Program-made: the position numbers and the translations under genes | NCBI RefSeq assembly: GCF_004011695.2 | Contig: NC_082424.1 | Coordinates: forward strand, 496,001-560,000 | Direction: 5' to 3' | Length of the DNA: 64,000 nt | Origin: Ascochyta rabiei | Taxonomy: Eukaryota; Ascomycota; Dothideomycetes; Pleosporales; Didymellaceae | The notes under the pieces: model-generated | Databases searched by the model: none | The model's input: only the letters and a program-made list of their open reading frames with translations | What the model was told of the DNA's origin: nothing | Shown: in pieces, positions 51,876-63,780 of the stretch | Position numbering within the stretch: position 1 is the first letter of the stretch | How the letters are laid out: the number at the start of each line of letters is the position of its first letter

Positions 51876-53863
51876 ATGGCACGCTTTACACAGCTTGCCA
51901 TCCTTTTGGCGGCAGCTTCGCTCAGAAATGCTCGCGCTGCCTCTTTTGTTAAGCGACAGGTACCCGCCAATGCTACGGGTGTCACGACCATTACCTCGCC
52001 GCAGGGTGCACAGATACGGTACAAGCAGCCCGGTAAGCATGGCATCTGCGAGACCACACCGGGTGTCGACGACTATTCTGGATACATTAGCTTGAACGAA
52101 AAGACAAACATGTTCTTCTGGTTCTTTGAAGCCCGCGAGAACCCCTCAGAGAAGCCGCTCACGTTATGGCTCAACGGCGGACCGGGATCTGACTCCTTGA
52201 TTGGTCTTTTCCAAGAGCATGGACCTTGTAATGTCACTGAAGACCTCAAGACTCAGCTGAATCCGTACTCTTGGAACGAGCACAGCAACATGCTATATCT
52301 AAGCCAGCCTGTTGGCGTAGGCTTCTCCTACGAGACTACAGAGGTGGACGATAAGGGCAGATACTCGCTCGTTGATCCTGACAAGGCCAACACCACCGAA
52401 GCTGCAGCCATCGGTGCCTGGCACATCCTGCAGGCGTTCTTGGAGCTCTCGCCCCAGCTCGACGCCGACATCAAGAACTTGACATTCAACCTGTGGACTG
52501 AGAGGTAATGCGATGCTATCTGCCAGCAACTCAACGCTAACTTGACCAGTTACGGAGGACACTACGGCCCAGGTAACCTTGCCTGTATCCAAGGTTCGCT
52601 AGGCAGTGTGTTGACCATCTATTGTAGGCTTCTACAACTACTTCTACAAGCAGAATGAGGCTATTCGAAACGGCTCTACCAAGGGCGTTGAGTTGCACAT
52701 GGACACTCTTGGTATCATCAACGGTATCATCGACGAACAAAGTAGGAACTTCTGTTCGTAACAACGAATATTTGTGCTAACACAATGCAGTCCAGGCACC
52801 GTACTATCCCGAGTTCGCTGTCAACAACACCTATGGCATGTGAAAGGCGTATTTGGGGAGTGAGACGATTTCTAACAAAAGATTAGGCATCAAGGCAATC
52901 AACGACACGATCTAGTAGGTCAACCTACCTCTTACCGTCTCAGGGGCGCTAACGACCATCAGTACCTTCATGAAGCAGGCGTTTTACATCCCAGGAGGCT
53001 GTAACGACCAGATCGAGTACTGCAAACAGTCCGATCGCAGCACCGAAGACGGTCAACTCACTTGCTCTCAAGCCATGAACTTGTGCCGCTCCCTTGTAGA
53101 ACAGCCCTTCTACGAATTTGGTGGTCGCGGCGTCTACGACATCCGCCATGCTTACCGTACGTTGTGGGACCCAAGATTCCAAAAGTTTTGATCATTCACT
53201 GACACCACGATAGACGACCCAACACCACCCGGCTACTTCGCGGACTTCCTGAATCTCGCCTCTACTCAAGAAGCTCTCGGTGTCAACATCAACTATACCT
53301 CCACTAGCTCGTCTCAGGTCTTCTCGGGCTTTTCATCCACCGGCGACTTTGTCTACTCCTTCATCGACGACCTCTCTGAGATCATCGGCTACGGCGTACG
53401 CGTAGCACTGCTGTACGGCGATGCGGACTACATTTGCAACTGGTTTGGAGGCGAAGCTATATCCCTCGCTGTCAACCATACCGACAAAGCCGCCTTCAAC
53501 GCCGCCGGCTACACGCCGTTTTTGGTCGATGGAGTCGAGTACGGCGAGGTGCGCGAGTACGGCAACTTCAGCTTCACTCGGATCTACGAAGCGGGTCACG
53601 AAGTGCCATACTACCAGCCTGTCGCCAGCCTGGAGCACTTCAAGCGTGTCCTGGACCACGTTATCATTGCAGATGGCAGCAAGGTCGTGACGGACGATTA
53701 CAGCACGAACGGAACCGCCAAGGCTACGCACACAGGTAGGGTGATGTGTTTCTGCTGTTGATGAGAAGCTAACGGTTCTACAGAGCCTTACGTAGCGTTA
53801 CCGCCCACGAGCACACCCAGCGCTAACGCGACTGCTGTATGGAAGAAGATGCAGCGCTACTGA
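51876..53863 (+). CDS. Secreted serine carboxypeptidase, family S10
   Basis: Removes C-terminal amino acids outside the cell or in the vacuole. Eight exons: 51876-52504, 52550-52572, 52628-52741, 52791-52835, 52887-52914, 52963-53156, 53214-53735 and 53784-53863; 544 residues. All seven introns are 45-57 bp. The fourth (52836-52886) has a GC donor (G/GCATGT), needed to keep T-Y-G-I-K-A-I in frame. Signal peptide M-A-R-F-T-Q-L-A-I-L-L-A-A-A-S. Catalytic triad: Ser in T-E-S-Y-G-G-H-Y (codon 210, itself split by intron 1), Asp in Y-G-D-A-D-Y-I-C-N-W (near 412) and His in E-A-G-H-E-V-P-Y-Y (near 472). The oxyanion segment reads N-G-G-P-G-S-D-S, where plant and yeast enzymes have G-C-S-S. Confidence 0.93.
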
Positions 53864-54184
53864 AGGTCATTCTGTTCATACAGTTCGATCTGCAAGCAGC
53901 GGTTGTACGAAGTCATGTTAGATAAACGCACGATTTGTTCACCAATCTATGAGCATCTGAGACAACATACAATGACACTCGCAGCCACCCAGGGCCTGCA
54001 ATGACATTAACACACCAGCACTGAATCTAGCAAATCGTAGCTACATGAGCTCTCCAACGCCGGGAAATGCATGTCCATACCAACACCGCTAATGCAAATC
54101 TATCACTACTTACGCTCCAACCCAATCGATGGCTAATGAGAGACTGCAAACACAGGAAAATGTGCAGGAAGATAAAAGAAGCAG
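53864..54184. other. Intergenic between convergent genes
   Basis: 321 bp of 3' flank shared by the carboxypeptidase (+) and PRM10-like gene (-). Nothing else seen. Confidence 0.5.
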
Positions 54185-56944
54185 CTAGAAACTGAAAAGA
54201 CCAGACCTCCTCTTGCCAAGCGGATACACAATGAGCGCTGCCAAGAACAGACCAACTGTAATACCAATGGCAATCTGCACGACCGAGAAACCAACGTTGA
54301 GTGCAATACTGTTGAGCGTGCTGCTAGCTGTCACATCCGCGGCACTGACAGTCGCAGCAGTGGTCGTGTTCCTCGTTATCTGATCCGCGGAGTTGAGGCC
54401 AGACACAAGCGAGCCCTGCACACTCAGACCAGAGGGGACCTGCACGAAGATGGCGGGCAACATGGCAGCGGCAGCAAGGCCGTATCCAATCTTGCGCGTG
54501 TGCGGCACGAAGTCGCTGACAGAGCTCGCGCGGGAGTGCGTTGTGCTGTCGTTGTGGGTGGCGTTGTACTCTGAGCGCTCGATTTTGGGCAAGGATCGAA
54601 TCGCGCCGTGGCGGTTGCGCAGATACTTCTTGCGCAGCGCCATGACACGCGGACGTAGCTTGTTCTCCCAGGTATCCAGACTCCAGTTGTCCACGTAGCG
54701 TCCGAAACGAGCGTGTACATTGGCGGCGATACCAATAGCCAGCGCGCCGAGGGTGTTGGAAACTTGTGCGTTGGCCTTGAAGTACTGCGAGCTGTGGAAG
54801 TTGACAACGTAGCCGATGAGCGCAATAATGGCCATAGAGGGCATTTGCTTGTACTTTGCCTGGTTGACAACCATAAGGCAGAGCGCAAAAGCAAGAACGA
54901 AGAGGTAGTAGTAGTGCGAGGACATGGGGTTGCGGCAGGTTGTCGCCGAGGTAGCATTCTTGTCCATCATTCCATAAAGAACAGTGCCGATGGTGATGCC
55001 GAAACCGAGAAAGAGGGAGTAGATGATAGCGTACACCATGCGTACGGACCCCGCTACGATATGTTTACTCTGGAGTTCGAGAGAAGCGCAGAGAACCATG
55101 AAACCAGGCAGAATGAGGGCGATACTAGATTGTGCCATAGCACTGAAGCAGAAGATTTCCTTGCCATCGCTGCCACGAATGGAGCCAAGGGCGCGAGCAA
55201 TGAAGCTCGTGATGACGGCAGCACCAATCTCGAAGACGTTGCTGATGAGCTCGTTGCCAGGTGCGACGATCAGCTGCAGCCAGCCAATTATGCAACCCAA
55301 TACAAAGCAGAACGGAAGATCGATGGGTCGAGCGTTAAAGGCATAGGGAGCGACAGTGGCGGAAGCCAGACCGTACACAGGCACTCTGGGCCAGCGGCCA
55401 AACTTGTTCTTACGTCCCATGATGGCTTCCAGGCGAGGGGTTGCTTCATCAACACCCATGCGATCGTGAACAACATCCTTGTAGATCTCGTGAACGTCGC
55501 GTAGCTTGCCGAGATCAACACCTTGTGTTGTCCTCACAAGCTTGACTTCAGAGGTGTGGATCGATGTGTCGTCGAAGGCGCAGATCATGCAACCAGGCAT
55601 GTACAAGAACTGGGCTTCGATCTCCAGAACACGCGCTGACATGTTGAGGTACTCTTCCAAGCGATGAGTGGGCGCACCATACATCATCAGGGCTTTGCAG
55701 AGCTTGCGAAGGTAGCTTTGACGTGCTAGAGTGCCAGCAATGTGAATCTTGATCTTCAAGTCACGGTCGCGACGCTTGTTGGACCTCTTGACTGATTCGT
55801 CAGACTTCGAACGCTTGCCCATACCAGGACGTGTCTTCTTGACTCGCTCGTCGAACTCATTGCCCAAGTCCTGCTGAGAAGGCGCGGCAAAGCTCCGAGC
55901 AGATGTGCCGACAAGCTGAGAAATGGAGTTCGTGGATTGGTTGTGGTGACGGCTGTACCAGGGCTTGCTACGAGGCGTCGTAGCCCCTGACCGAGGTGGG
56001 GATGAGTTGGGGGAGTTGGCTGCGGTCGAAGCCCCACTGAAAGTGTAGCCTGCGCTAAGGTTTCTCAAATGAGAGGATTTGCCAGAGCGGCCCGCGGTAA
56101 CAGGAGCTTGTGCAGCAGCGGTCGAGGCCTGCAGCAGCGTTCCAAGAACACCAGTTCGATACTTTTGTGGGCGTGCAACATGCTCGTCCTCAATCTCGAC
56201 AGCGTTTGTGGGACTGACTTGCCCAGACTGGAGGGGAGGCTCGGAATGATAGAGATCTTCTATGCTGAATGCGGGGTCTACGCTGCCGTTTCGAATAGTG
56301 TGGTTGCGTAGCAACATCGATGCTCGCTTCATGAACTGAGGGTCTTCACCGCCATCTTCGTCTTCGCTGTTCTCAGCGGTGTGTTCATACGAGGCGGGCA
56401 TGCTTTGGAGTTCCACCGAGGGTGGTGTCATCTGGCCCTGCGAGTTGCGACGAGAAACTGGAGCAGAGTAAGTGCCCATTGATTGAGAGAGCTTGGCGGC
56501 TCGTCGGTGGGCCTCCAGTCCTGATCGTTCTTTGGCCTTATTGACTGGGTTCTGGCGATCGAGTTCATCCTCAAAGGGGTTGGGCTCATCATTAAGGTAG
56601 AACTCTGGTGGTGTGCGAGGAGCTTTTCGTATGGCTGGGCGTGGTCGCTGCACTTCACGAGTGGGGGGTGTTGTACTAGCTTCCTGTGGATACTCTTCTG
56701 AGAGAGCAATCTTGATAGACTCTCGCATCTTTCTGAGATCATCCTGCGAGAGATCCGCCCTCTGGAGGGGCGTGTTGTAACCGGCTGAACCTGTGTTGGC
56801 CTCCTCAGGCGTAGCCGTTGACGTAGGACGTTCGGCGGCAGTATCAGAGCACCAGACGACGCGCTTGCGCCCTGGGGTTGAAGCCATGTGGTCTTGGGAG
56901 TTGTTGTGAGAGTGAGATGGCCCTGGATCCTGAAAGGGGTCCAT
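54185..56944 (-). CDS. PRM10: Pheromone-regulated membrane protein 10-like (ThrE family transporter)
   Basis: Single exon, 919 residues. Residues 1-390 are disordered, Ser/Pro-rich and cytosolic-looking, with a basic patch (K-R-S-N-K-R-R-D-R-D). From about 395 a conserved cytosolic domain begins (L-R-K-L-C-K-A-L-M-M-Y-G-A-P-T-H-R-L-E) with R-L-E-A-I-M near its end. It is followed by about ten membrane helices in two sets of five, the DUF1212/ThrE plus ThrE-2 arrangement of bacterial threonine exporters and yeast Prm10. Recognisable helices include P-G-N-E-L-I-S-N-V-F-E-I-G-A-A and F-L-G-F-G-I-T-I-G-T-V-L-Y-G. The substrate in fungi is unknown. Confidence 0.9.
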   Translation of the reverse strand: MDPFQDPGPSHSHNNSQDHMASTPGRKRVVWCSDTAAERPTSTATPEEANTGSAGYNTPLQRADLSQDDLRKMRESIKIALSEEYPQEASTTPPTREVQRPRPAIRKAPRTPPEFYLNDEPNPFEDELDRQNPVNKAKERSGLEAHRRAAKLSQSMGTYSAPVSRRNSQGQMTPPSVELQSMPASYEHTAENSEDEDGGEDPQFMKRASMLLRNHTIRNGSVDPAFSIEDLYHSEPPLQSGQVSPTNAVEIEDEHVARPQKYRTGVLGTLLQASTAAAQAPVTAGRSGKSSHLRNLSAGYTFSGASTAANSPNSSPPRSGATTPRSKPWYSRHHNQSTNSISQLVGTSARSFAAPSQQDLGNEFDERVKKTRPGMGKRSKSDESVKRSNKRRDRDLKIKIHIAGTLARQSYLRKLCKALMMYGAPTHRLEEYLNMSARVLEIEAQFLYMPGCMICAFDDTSIHTSEVKLVRTTQGVDLGKLRDVHEIYKDVVHDRMGVDEATPRLEAIMGRKNKFGRWPRVPVYGLASATVAPYAFNARPIDLPFCFVLGCIIGWLQLIVAPGNELISNVFEIGAAVITSFIARALGSIRGSDGKEIFCFSAMAQSSIALILPGFMVLCASLELQSKHIVAGSVRMVYAIIYSLFLGFGITIGTVLYGMMDKNATSATTCRNPMSSHYYYLFVLAFALCLMVVNQAKYKQMPSMAIIALIGYVVNFHSSQYFKANAQVSNTLGALAIGIAANVHARFGRYVDNWSLDTWENKLRPRVMALRKKYLRNRHGAIRSLPKIERSEYNATHNDSTTHSRASSVSDFVPHTRKIGYGLAAAAMLPAIFVQVPSGLSVQGSLVSGLNSADQITRNTTTAATVSAADVTASSTLNSIALNVGFSVVQIAIGITVGLFLAALIVYPLGKRRSGLFSF

Positions 56945-59900
56945 GATGATATTATACTACCGGATTATGTCCGGGGGACAATGAGTGTGGGAGAGTGCCC
57001 TCTTGGCAGCCACGGAAACCCGGTACGTCCTCAATACGCGCCTCTAGAACGTTGACCCCCTTGAATCAAGATATGGAAAACTGCACGTGGGGGTAATAGT
57101 TCGCAACCGAAAGCGGCTGATAGTCTCAGGAAGGTTTGGAACCGTAGCCGTCTGCTGCACCTAGCGGCAGATCTCCGGTGGGTGGTGTCAGATGCAAGGA
57201 GCAATCAGTGCTCTACGTTCGGGTATATATGGGTCCTTTGGGCGCGATACAGTCGAGAATCTCCGGTACGCCAGTAAGATGATGTTTTGGGAATGGGGTG
57301 GCAGTAACGACTGTAATTTCAAGGAGGCACAAAGACGTTGTGGTTGTTCGGACGCGATGACGGAGTCGACTTTTGTTGGAAATAGGAGGTGGTAGTGTAG
57401 CACTTTCTTCGCAGGGTTGCGTGGTATTGATAAGGGCCTACTGAGGCGGGTGTGTCTGCACGCGCTTCCGGGCGACAAGCGAGCAAGCAGAACCCTCACT
57501 GGTTTTGCCGTGGCGTTAGAAGACCCAGTTTTCGTTTGCGAATCTGGACGGCCAGAAGGTTCGATGCGAACTTGGTCAGCTCAAAGGAGAGACCCGGTGG
57601 AGTACGGTTGCAGGGAATGTAGTTGGGAGGGAACGCCAAAATCACGACAGCCGCACCAAGTGCGCGCCGAACTTCTGGACGCTGCGGGTGTGGCTGCAGA
57701 CGCCGACGCCGAGTATTCTTAGAGCTATCTCTGTCGCAGAATGCGGTGTTGACGTAGATACACCGCAAGTGTACCGAAGCTTCCGTGGGCTTAGGGTTGC
57801 CGCAGCCGGCCAACGTTGAAATGTCTGCAGAGAGTGAGGAGAATCACAGTTGCGAGACAAGCAACGTCAAAGAACACACCATCACCTCATGGCAGTCGAC
57901 TTACGAGGGAGCTCTTGGACTGACGACGGTCGCAGGAGCTTCACTGCCGTTACTGGTGAGGATTTGCATTCGCCCATTCCAAGTATGGCAGCCGATGCGT
58001 TGGAAAAGTGGACAGGTTGTGCCAAACGCTTGGTGCACTGGTTGAGAGAGACTGCGATAAGGACACTGTGGGTATAACTGGGTCTGCAAGCCTCGCAATG
58101 CGCGTCCTCCAATGGTCGCACACCAAGGGCCATCGTGGGAATGAGGTGCCGTGATAGCTCAGTGGAGCGGTACGACGTGATCGAGAACCTCCAGCGCCGC
58201 ATCTTCTGTCATGACTGCGTCGCTCGACAGCAGCGATACGCGGCGGGCAGCGGCAAGTCGGGCGTCTTGTAGGCTGACAGACTCACGCATCCATCATTCC
58301 TTGCTAATGACAGCCGCATTGAAGCCGTGGTGGTTCGCCTGGTGGCGAACAGGAGGCTGAAAACCCTGGGAACCGGCAAAGCTTATTCAGTCACCCGCCT
58401 AGCCGGGCCAAAGCCGTGCATGCCGTGCTTCCCTGCAGCATGCAGATCCCAACAGTTGAACGCAGGCCGACTTGTGCGACGGCTGTTTCGGCGCTTCCAT
58501 CACATGTTTTTGGTGGTTGGACTGCGAGGGATGCCGGCCGTGCTGTGATGGCATTGCGACGAGCTAAAAACAGCAGCACGCTTCTCTCAACGCCTCGACG
58601 AGACACGCGTCTGATACCAACGCACCGTATCCACAAGCGTCGCAGTGCGAGGCTCGCGCGTATCTGACGCACGTATATTCCATCGCGCACATCGTCATGC
58701 GTCTGAATGTGTATTGTCAGGAGACGGCCGCATGCGGAATGATCCATCACCTACGTCATATCTCGCGCTCAGACGACAACAACACCGCCAAGTCCAGCGT
58801 GCTGACTCGCTGCCACTATTCACACATCACGTGCATGACCTTGTAAAGCGCTAGCTCCCGATGTTAAACGTGGGTCCATCGAGCAGCACTCCGCACGCCT
58901 GCATGTGGAAAAATCGATGAGACGGGTAGTCTGGAGAGCTGTTCCACCCCCAGGGGGCTTTCGGCCCACCTCGTAGACGTCAACTCGGTTGAACGGACCT
59001 CCAGGCTTGTCACCATGATGTTACGGGGATGCATGCTTTTGTCCCACGATCGCAGCCAGGAATGTCGATAACCCGCATTGACAGATGTATGTGCAAGAGC
59101 TGTACGTATATACCGTATCGCCTGGAGACAACACCGTACAATACGTCTGAACGGGGTGTGTGTTGGTATCGTCCCAGGACGCAGAGAAAGCGCTGTCAGT
59201 CGCATCATGTACGGCGCTACATCGCGGCTGGTGTTCGCAGGCGTCGAGAGCTCACGTCTCCGTTACCGCGTCGCTCTCCTAGCCGCCTCCTCGACCCTCA
59301 CGATGGTTTCCGCGCTCTGATTGTCGATACAGGTTGTTTTACTCTCGCTCGACGCCGACCGTGGGACCGGCGAGTGTGTATATGGCTTTGGGACTTTCAG
59401 TCGCGTCGCCTGTCACTATCAGCCCCAGCTCTGCTTCAAACTCTCGAGGACTGATGGCATATTCTTTCCCTGGGTGCCTTCGCCGACCACTATGCCATAG
59501 GTGAGTGTCAAGGCGCAGGTAAGATGACAGTGCAGGTACCACGTGCAAAAGGCATCACAAGGGCGGTGTCACAAAGAAACAGATATGTTATTCTACTGCA
59601 CTGCGGTGCACGTACCAGACGTTCACAGGCATCGACGTATCTTCTGCATCCTCGGTCTCTGCTGGACGACACACATGGCGCAGTCTTCGTTGAAAGGCAT
59701 GGTTGTGGAGGTGGATTTGATGTAGGTGGTGATTCTACAAAGCGAGAGTGGAAGAGCACAGTGGCTGCCGCTGTCCAAATAGTGGAATAACTTCACAGTC
59801 CACTCACCTTCACCTCCACAGCTCGAAGACACTGACTTAATACCGCGGCAGATAAAGCTGTAGGCAGTAAGCACGCGTTTTGGTCGATAATAACGCTACT

Positions 59901-62386
59901 CTGCTTTGCTGCATGCCACTTTGGAACCCACCTTCACCTCTAGCAAGCTAGCGGCAAAGGTACGTGAAGTTTTCGCCGCCCGCCCTGGTCTTTCCTACAC
60001 CACACAATGTCACCAAGTTCGACTTCAATCATACGATCAGCTTCTACCCTGTCTGCTAAATGTCACACAGACAGCTTCCAACGCTGTCGCACACGACGCG
60101 GGATTCAGTGGGTGCCCGGTTTGGCCATACGTTGACTCGTGTCCGCCGCCCCACTCTTGTCGTCAAATGTTACTAACAAGTCTGCAGGTACCGCCTTACT
60201 TCGCATCATCTGAACAGAGGCAGGCAGTCCTCGATGTGGTAAGGAGTGCTGAATCCCCGCTACATTCAATTGCTGGCCATCCCTATCTTAGTCGTCACAA
60301 GTTTGGCCTGGAACTGCTGTCTTTGTGTCGAATGAGCAACTGAGGCAGAACGCTGCGAAGGCTGCCGCTCTCACCAGAAGAAGGCCAATGGATGTGTTAC
60401 AGCACCTTTGCAAGCGCCCCTCTTGTTTCACTAGTGGACTGTTTGAAGACGGCTCTTCTGAGCACCCTAGTGAAGAGAAAGGCATGGGCCAGGCTCCTAC
60501 AAATCATCAGACATACGCTGTGGACAGCAAGGGTATCTGTCTGGGTGGTCAGGTCTCTGCATCAACTGTCCCTTGCAAGTGGCAGAACGCTACGAACGAC
60601 AAACACGCATGCGTTCTCTGCGTTTAAAATCATCTCTGCCTTCGACTTACCAAGTCAGAAGAAGGAGAGCACTATTTCATTTCTTGGTATCCGTGAAGTC
60701 GTAGCATGGAAGCAGCCAGCACGTATGGTTCCCCCGAAGAAATTGTCCCTATATCGCTTTCGAGTATTACTCTGTTGTCAAGATTCTGTACGAATTATTA
60801 TGTTCGACCACTCATGACCAGCGGTGAACAATTGGAGCTGTGAGTCACGTTGTATTGCGGTAGAAAGCATCGACGATGGACCAGAAGATGTAGAAGAGAC
60901 AGGTGCGCATATTTTCCCAAGAACACACCATTGCTATCGCTTTCAAATCGATCGGACGAAGAGAATAGCAAGGCAGTTTGATGTCCCCTCAGCTCGGCAG
61001 GGATACAGACCTGTTACTCGAGCCCTGGAGCAGTAGGGTGGCAAAGTACATTGTGTTTAAGGTAAGCCTTTATTCCTCTTGGTGCAATATGATTTTGTCA
61101 CAACGAATAAGCTCAATACGCTGGAACCTATGAGCTCGCACCCGCTCTCCGCTCTTGTCTTTCTTCGTATGCGATTCGCAAACCACATCTTTTTCTTCTA
61201 CAGCCATGTGACGCCTATCTGAGCTTCTCGAACTAATTGAAGACTCCGGTGAAGGAGGCAAAATAGTGGGTCAATGCTTCGCATCCGGCCCATGGATACA
61301 TACCCGAGCCCCATGCCTGGATTTCCTCTTGTCTGCACTTGCAATGACCAGGAGTCAGACACTCGTTTCCTGCTCTCCAGCCGTCCATTCATGGTTGCCA
61401 GTGACTGTACTTCAACTGCATAAGAAGGCAAGTGAGTACGTGCATAGCAGACTCTCTTCCGAATGATTTGCAGTGCAGTTCCATCGAGTGTACGGATTCG
61501 TCCACATAGCGGGAGAGCAAGAGACGGTCGTGTACACCTATCCTCTTCTCCAATTGTTCTATCAAACTTGAGGCCAAAGTACACTCAATCCGATCTTGTT
61601 CATCGTAGGCAGTGATCAACACCTCAACTGAGAACCTTCTTGCCACCATGTGTCCATGACAGCACAATCGCACACGACAGGCTCAGCAACTAGCCCGTGG
61701 GCGCCATAGCCAGAGTCCCTGGCCAGGAAGTGCATGAACTCTCGTATGGTCAAGTAGTATGGCCAGTATCACGTCGAAGGGCCCAGCTACATCTGCATTG
61801 GTGTTGGGGATGGGAGAGCCGTGCACTCCTACCACGTTCCGCACGACCCATGTCTTGAGGGCGTTGCGCTTGGGTTCTCGGTTTTGGTGAACACATGCCG
61901 CCAGTCGCACGTAGGTAGCTGCCATCGTGCTATGCACATGGCGTCACAGAATATATAGATGCAACTAGCATGGCGTATGCTTCTATAAGAGTAAAGGTGA
62001 GAATATCAAATCAATAAAAGCTTCCGATAGCTTGGTCAGCATTTGACTTGCAGCCACTGTAACAGCCGGCTTATGTATTTCTTTCATCACAGTCCATCAG
62101 CTTGTCTACCTGGTCAGACAGTAAGAAGGGTATACTCAGCGGCAGTGGAGAAACGGCGAGGCGACGGCAAAGGATGGCTACAATGGGTCGGTGTACGAAC
62201 AACAGATAAGATGGCGGATAGGAATTCATTTCGTGAACAGAATGAGAGCGTTAGAAACAAAGGATCTGGTATGCACTGAAGATCGTGTATTCGAGAGGTG
62301 CAGTTTAGCAGTGTATTGAGACTCGAATTCTGCACGTGTCATTCTTCTAGCTAGCCATGTCTAAGGAGGATATCCTACTACACTCC
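56945..62386. other. Gene-poor 5.4-kb stretch
   Basis: GC content looks ordinary and there is no RIP signature or recognised repeat, but no open frame exceeds about 145 codons and none has a family signal. Coding-like runs occur on both strands (for example 57417-57722 +, 59906-60343 +), but frames overlap and splice sites do not link them. Short-exon genes could be hidden here, as at 62387-63427. A perfect 7-bp hairpin (GTTCGCC / GGCGAAC) sits at 58333-58350. Confidence 0.5.
61683..61925 (-). CDS. Doubtful small ORF
   Basis: 80 codons from ATG 61925, in a frame with coding-like third positions (many C and G): M-A-A-T-Y-V-R-L-A-A-C-V-H, and F-D-V-I-L-A-I-L-L-D-H. No family and no conserved-looking motif. 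Listed only because its codon use differs from the surrounding noise. Confidence 0.2.
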   Translation of the reverse strand: MAATYVRLAACVHQNREPKRNALKTWVVRNVVGVHGSPIPNTNADVAGPFDVILAILLDHTRVHALPGQGLWLWRPRASC

Positions 62387-63427
62387 CTAGTTGTCGAGCC
62401 GGTCCATATCTTCGAGCGTGGAATCAATCAATTCCAAGAATGCATCCAAATCGTCGTCGTCCTCTTCTTCACTGAGTCTCGATACCCCTGATACAAGGAA
62501 TGATAGCAGTAAGGATGCAGAAGGCGTTTGCCTCGCTTACAGAGAAATGGCATGTGTTATATTCTTGCTCCTTGACTCAGTACAGCACGCGGAAGAGCGC
62601 TTGTGCGACACATGTCACGCTCTGGCACCTTGGATGGCGCTGATAGCCTGACCAGCGTAGACAGACACAACACAGACATTGCCATTGAGAAGTAAACGAG
62701 GTATGAAGCCCATTCAGCGTTGAACACACCATAGACCTTTCCAATAAGCGTTCACATAAGGTTGTGTATCCTACACACTGAACCTACTTTGCTTAGGCCG
62801 CCGTCGAATGCTTCCTTTTCTATGCATCCAGCACCATGCTCCAGTCCTTCGACCAATGTCCACCCTTATGCTCCAAGTTCGTCCAACGTCTCAAACAGCG
62901 ACACCAATGCTTTCCATAACATGCTCAACAAACCGAGTGTGGAGAACAAAGACATCTTGATGATAAGCAGGACTGGTACGTTGGGTCAGAGATGATACAA
63001 GCTGGCTGTATAAGATTCGATACCCTTCGGTTACGCCGTAGATACATCCTGTATTTATACGGGGCTTACGATTTGCCTAAGTGTTTTATCGCTTCAAGGA
63101 CTGATGCACATAGTCTCTCGGCGGCCTTATTAGGTCAATGCACTTGTTCCTGCTTCTTGATCACTGCATGAAATCAGAGCATCTGGGGGCGTGTGGCGAT
63201 GGAGACACAGCCTACCTTTACATCCGCCAACACGGAAAATCTTCGACCTGGCGTTGAATCGCCGCTAGAGCTCTGTTGAGCATAGTCGGGGCTTGAAGTG
63301 CTGTTGGTTAAGGTGGTATTTTTTGGATTCACATAAGGCCGGTAGTTGCTATAGCCTTTTGGCCATCCCCCCGCACAGTGAGCGGAACCTCGTCGAAATA
63401 CAAGAGCCGAGAAGCTCACTCAGACAT
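62387..63427 (-). CDS. Probable multi-exon gene of unknown function with one membrane helix
   Basis: No long frame exists, but short coding-like blocks join through good splice sites. Exon 1 63427-63420 (ATG TCT GA), exon 2 63348-63216 and exon 3 63125-63070 give M-S-D-N-Y-R-P-Y-V-N, then R-R-F-S-V-L-A-D-V-K, then A-A-E-R-L-C-A-S-V-L-E-A-I-K-H-L-G-K. Introns are 71, 90 and 64 bp with GTGAGC, GTAGGC and GTAAGC donors. Exon 4 starts at 63005. A later block reads W-T-L-V-E-G-L-E-H-G-A-G and splices over a 50-bp GTAGGT...AAAG intron into Y-G-V-F-N-A-E-W. The helix S-Y-L-V-Y-F-S-M-A-M-S-V-L-C-L follows. The last exon, from 62487, is acidic (S-E-E-E-D-D-D-D-L-D-A-F-L-E) and stops at 62387. Joins between exon 4 and the helix block, and into the last exon, are uncertain; one candidate intron is only 40 bp. 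I do not recognise the protein. Confidence 0.45.
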
Positions 63428-63780
63428 GATACCAGGAAGATGTTCGGACATCCAGCTTAACCACTTCTGCGGCTTTCTGAGTTAAGCGTTTAATGCGTCT
63501 GTACAAGTTAGCTAGTAACAAAAGACTTCGGCAACAAGACCTACCACGGCGGAATTGTCTGTCTGACATCGTGAATGTCTGGCGCGAGTGTGCTGTGAGA
63601 AGTCAAGTGGATGGGTCGCGCAAGATGGCAAGGCGAAGTGGCAGCGTCAGGTGACAGTGAGCGTTTGCCCACGCCCGGTTCAATACCAGCGTACGTGACT
63701 GTCTATTTGTATTCACTAGTTTTTCTCTTTTGAAGCCGGGAAAGTGTGAATAATGCTCACGTGCTGAAACTGAACTATAA
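63428..63780. other. Intergenic
   Basis: 353 bp upstream of the uncertain multi-exon gene and downstream of the edge gene. No gene recognised. Confidence 0.45.

Noticed and set aside
58141..58190. tRNA-like A-box (TAGCTCAGTGG) near 58155
   Set aside because: No matching B-box (GGTTCGANTCC) at a usable distance and no acceptor-stem complementarity; not a tRNA gene as far as can be seen.
58333..58350. Perfect 7-bp inverted repeat with 4-base loop
   Set aside because: Too short and isolated, with no U-run or neighbouring gene; expected by chance in 64 kb.
59906..60343. 145-codon + strand frame
   Set aside because: Open, but with no family, no membrane or signal features, and competing frames; length is within chance for this GC content.
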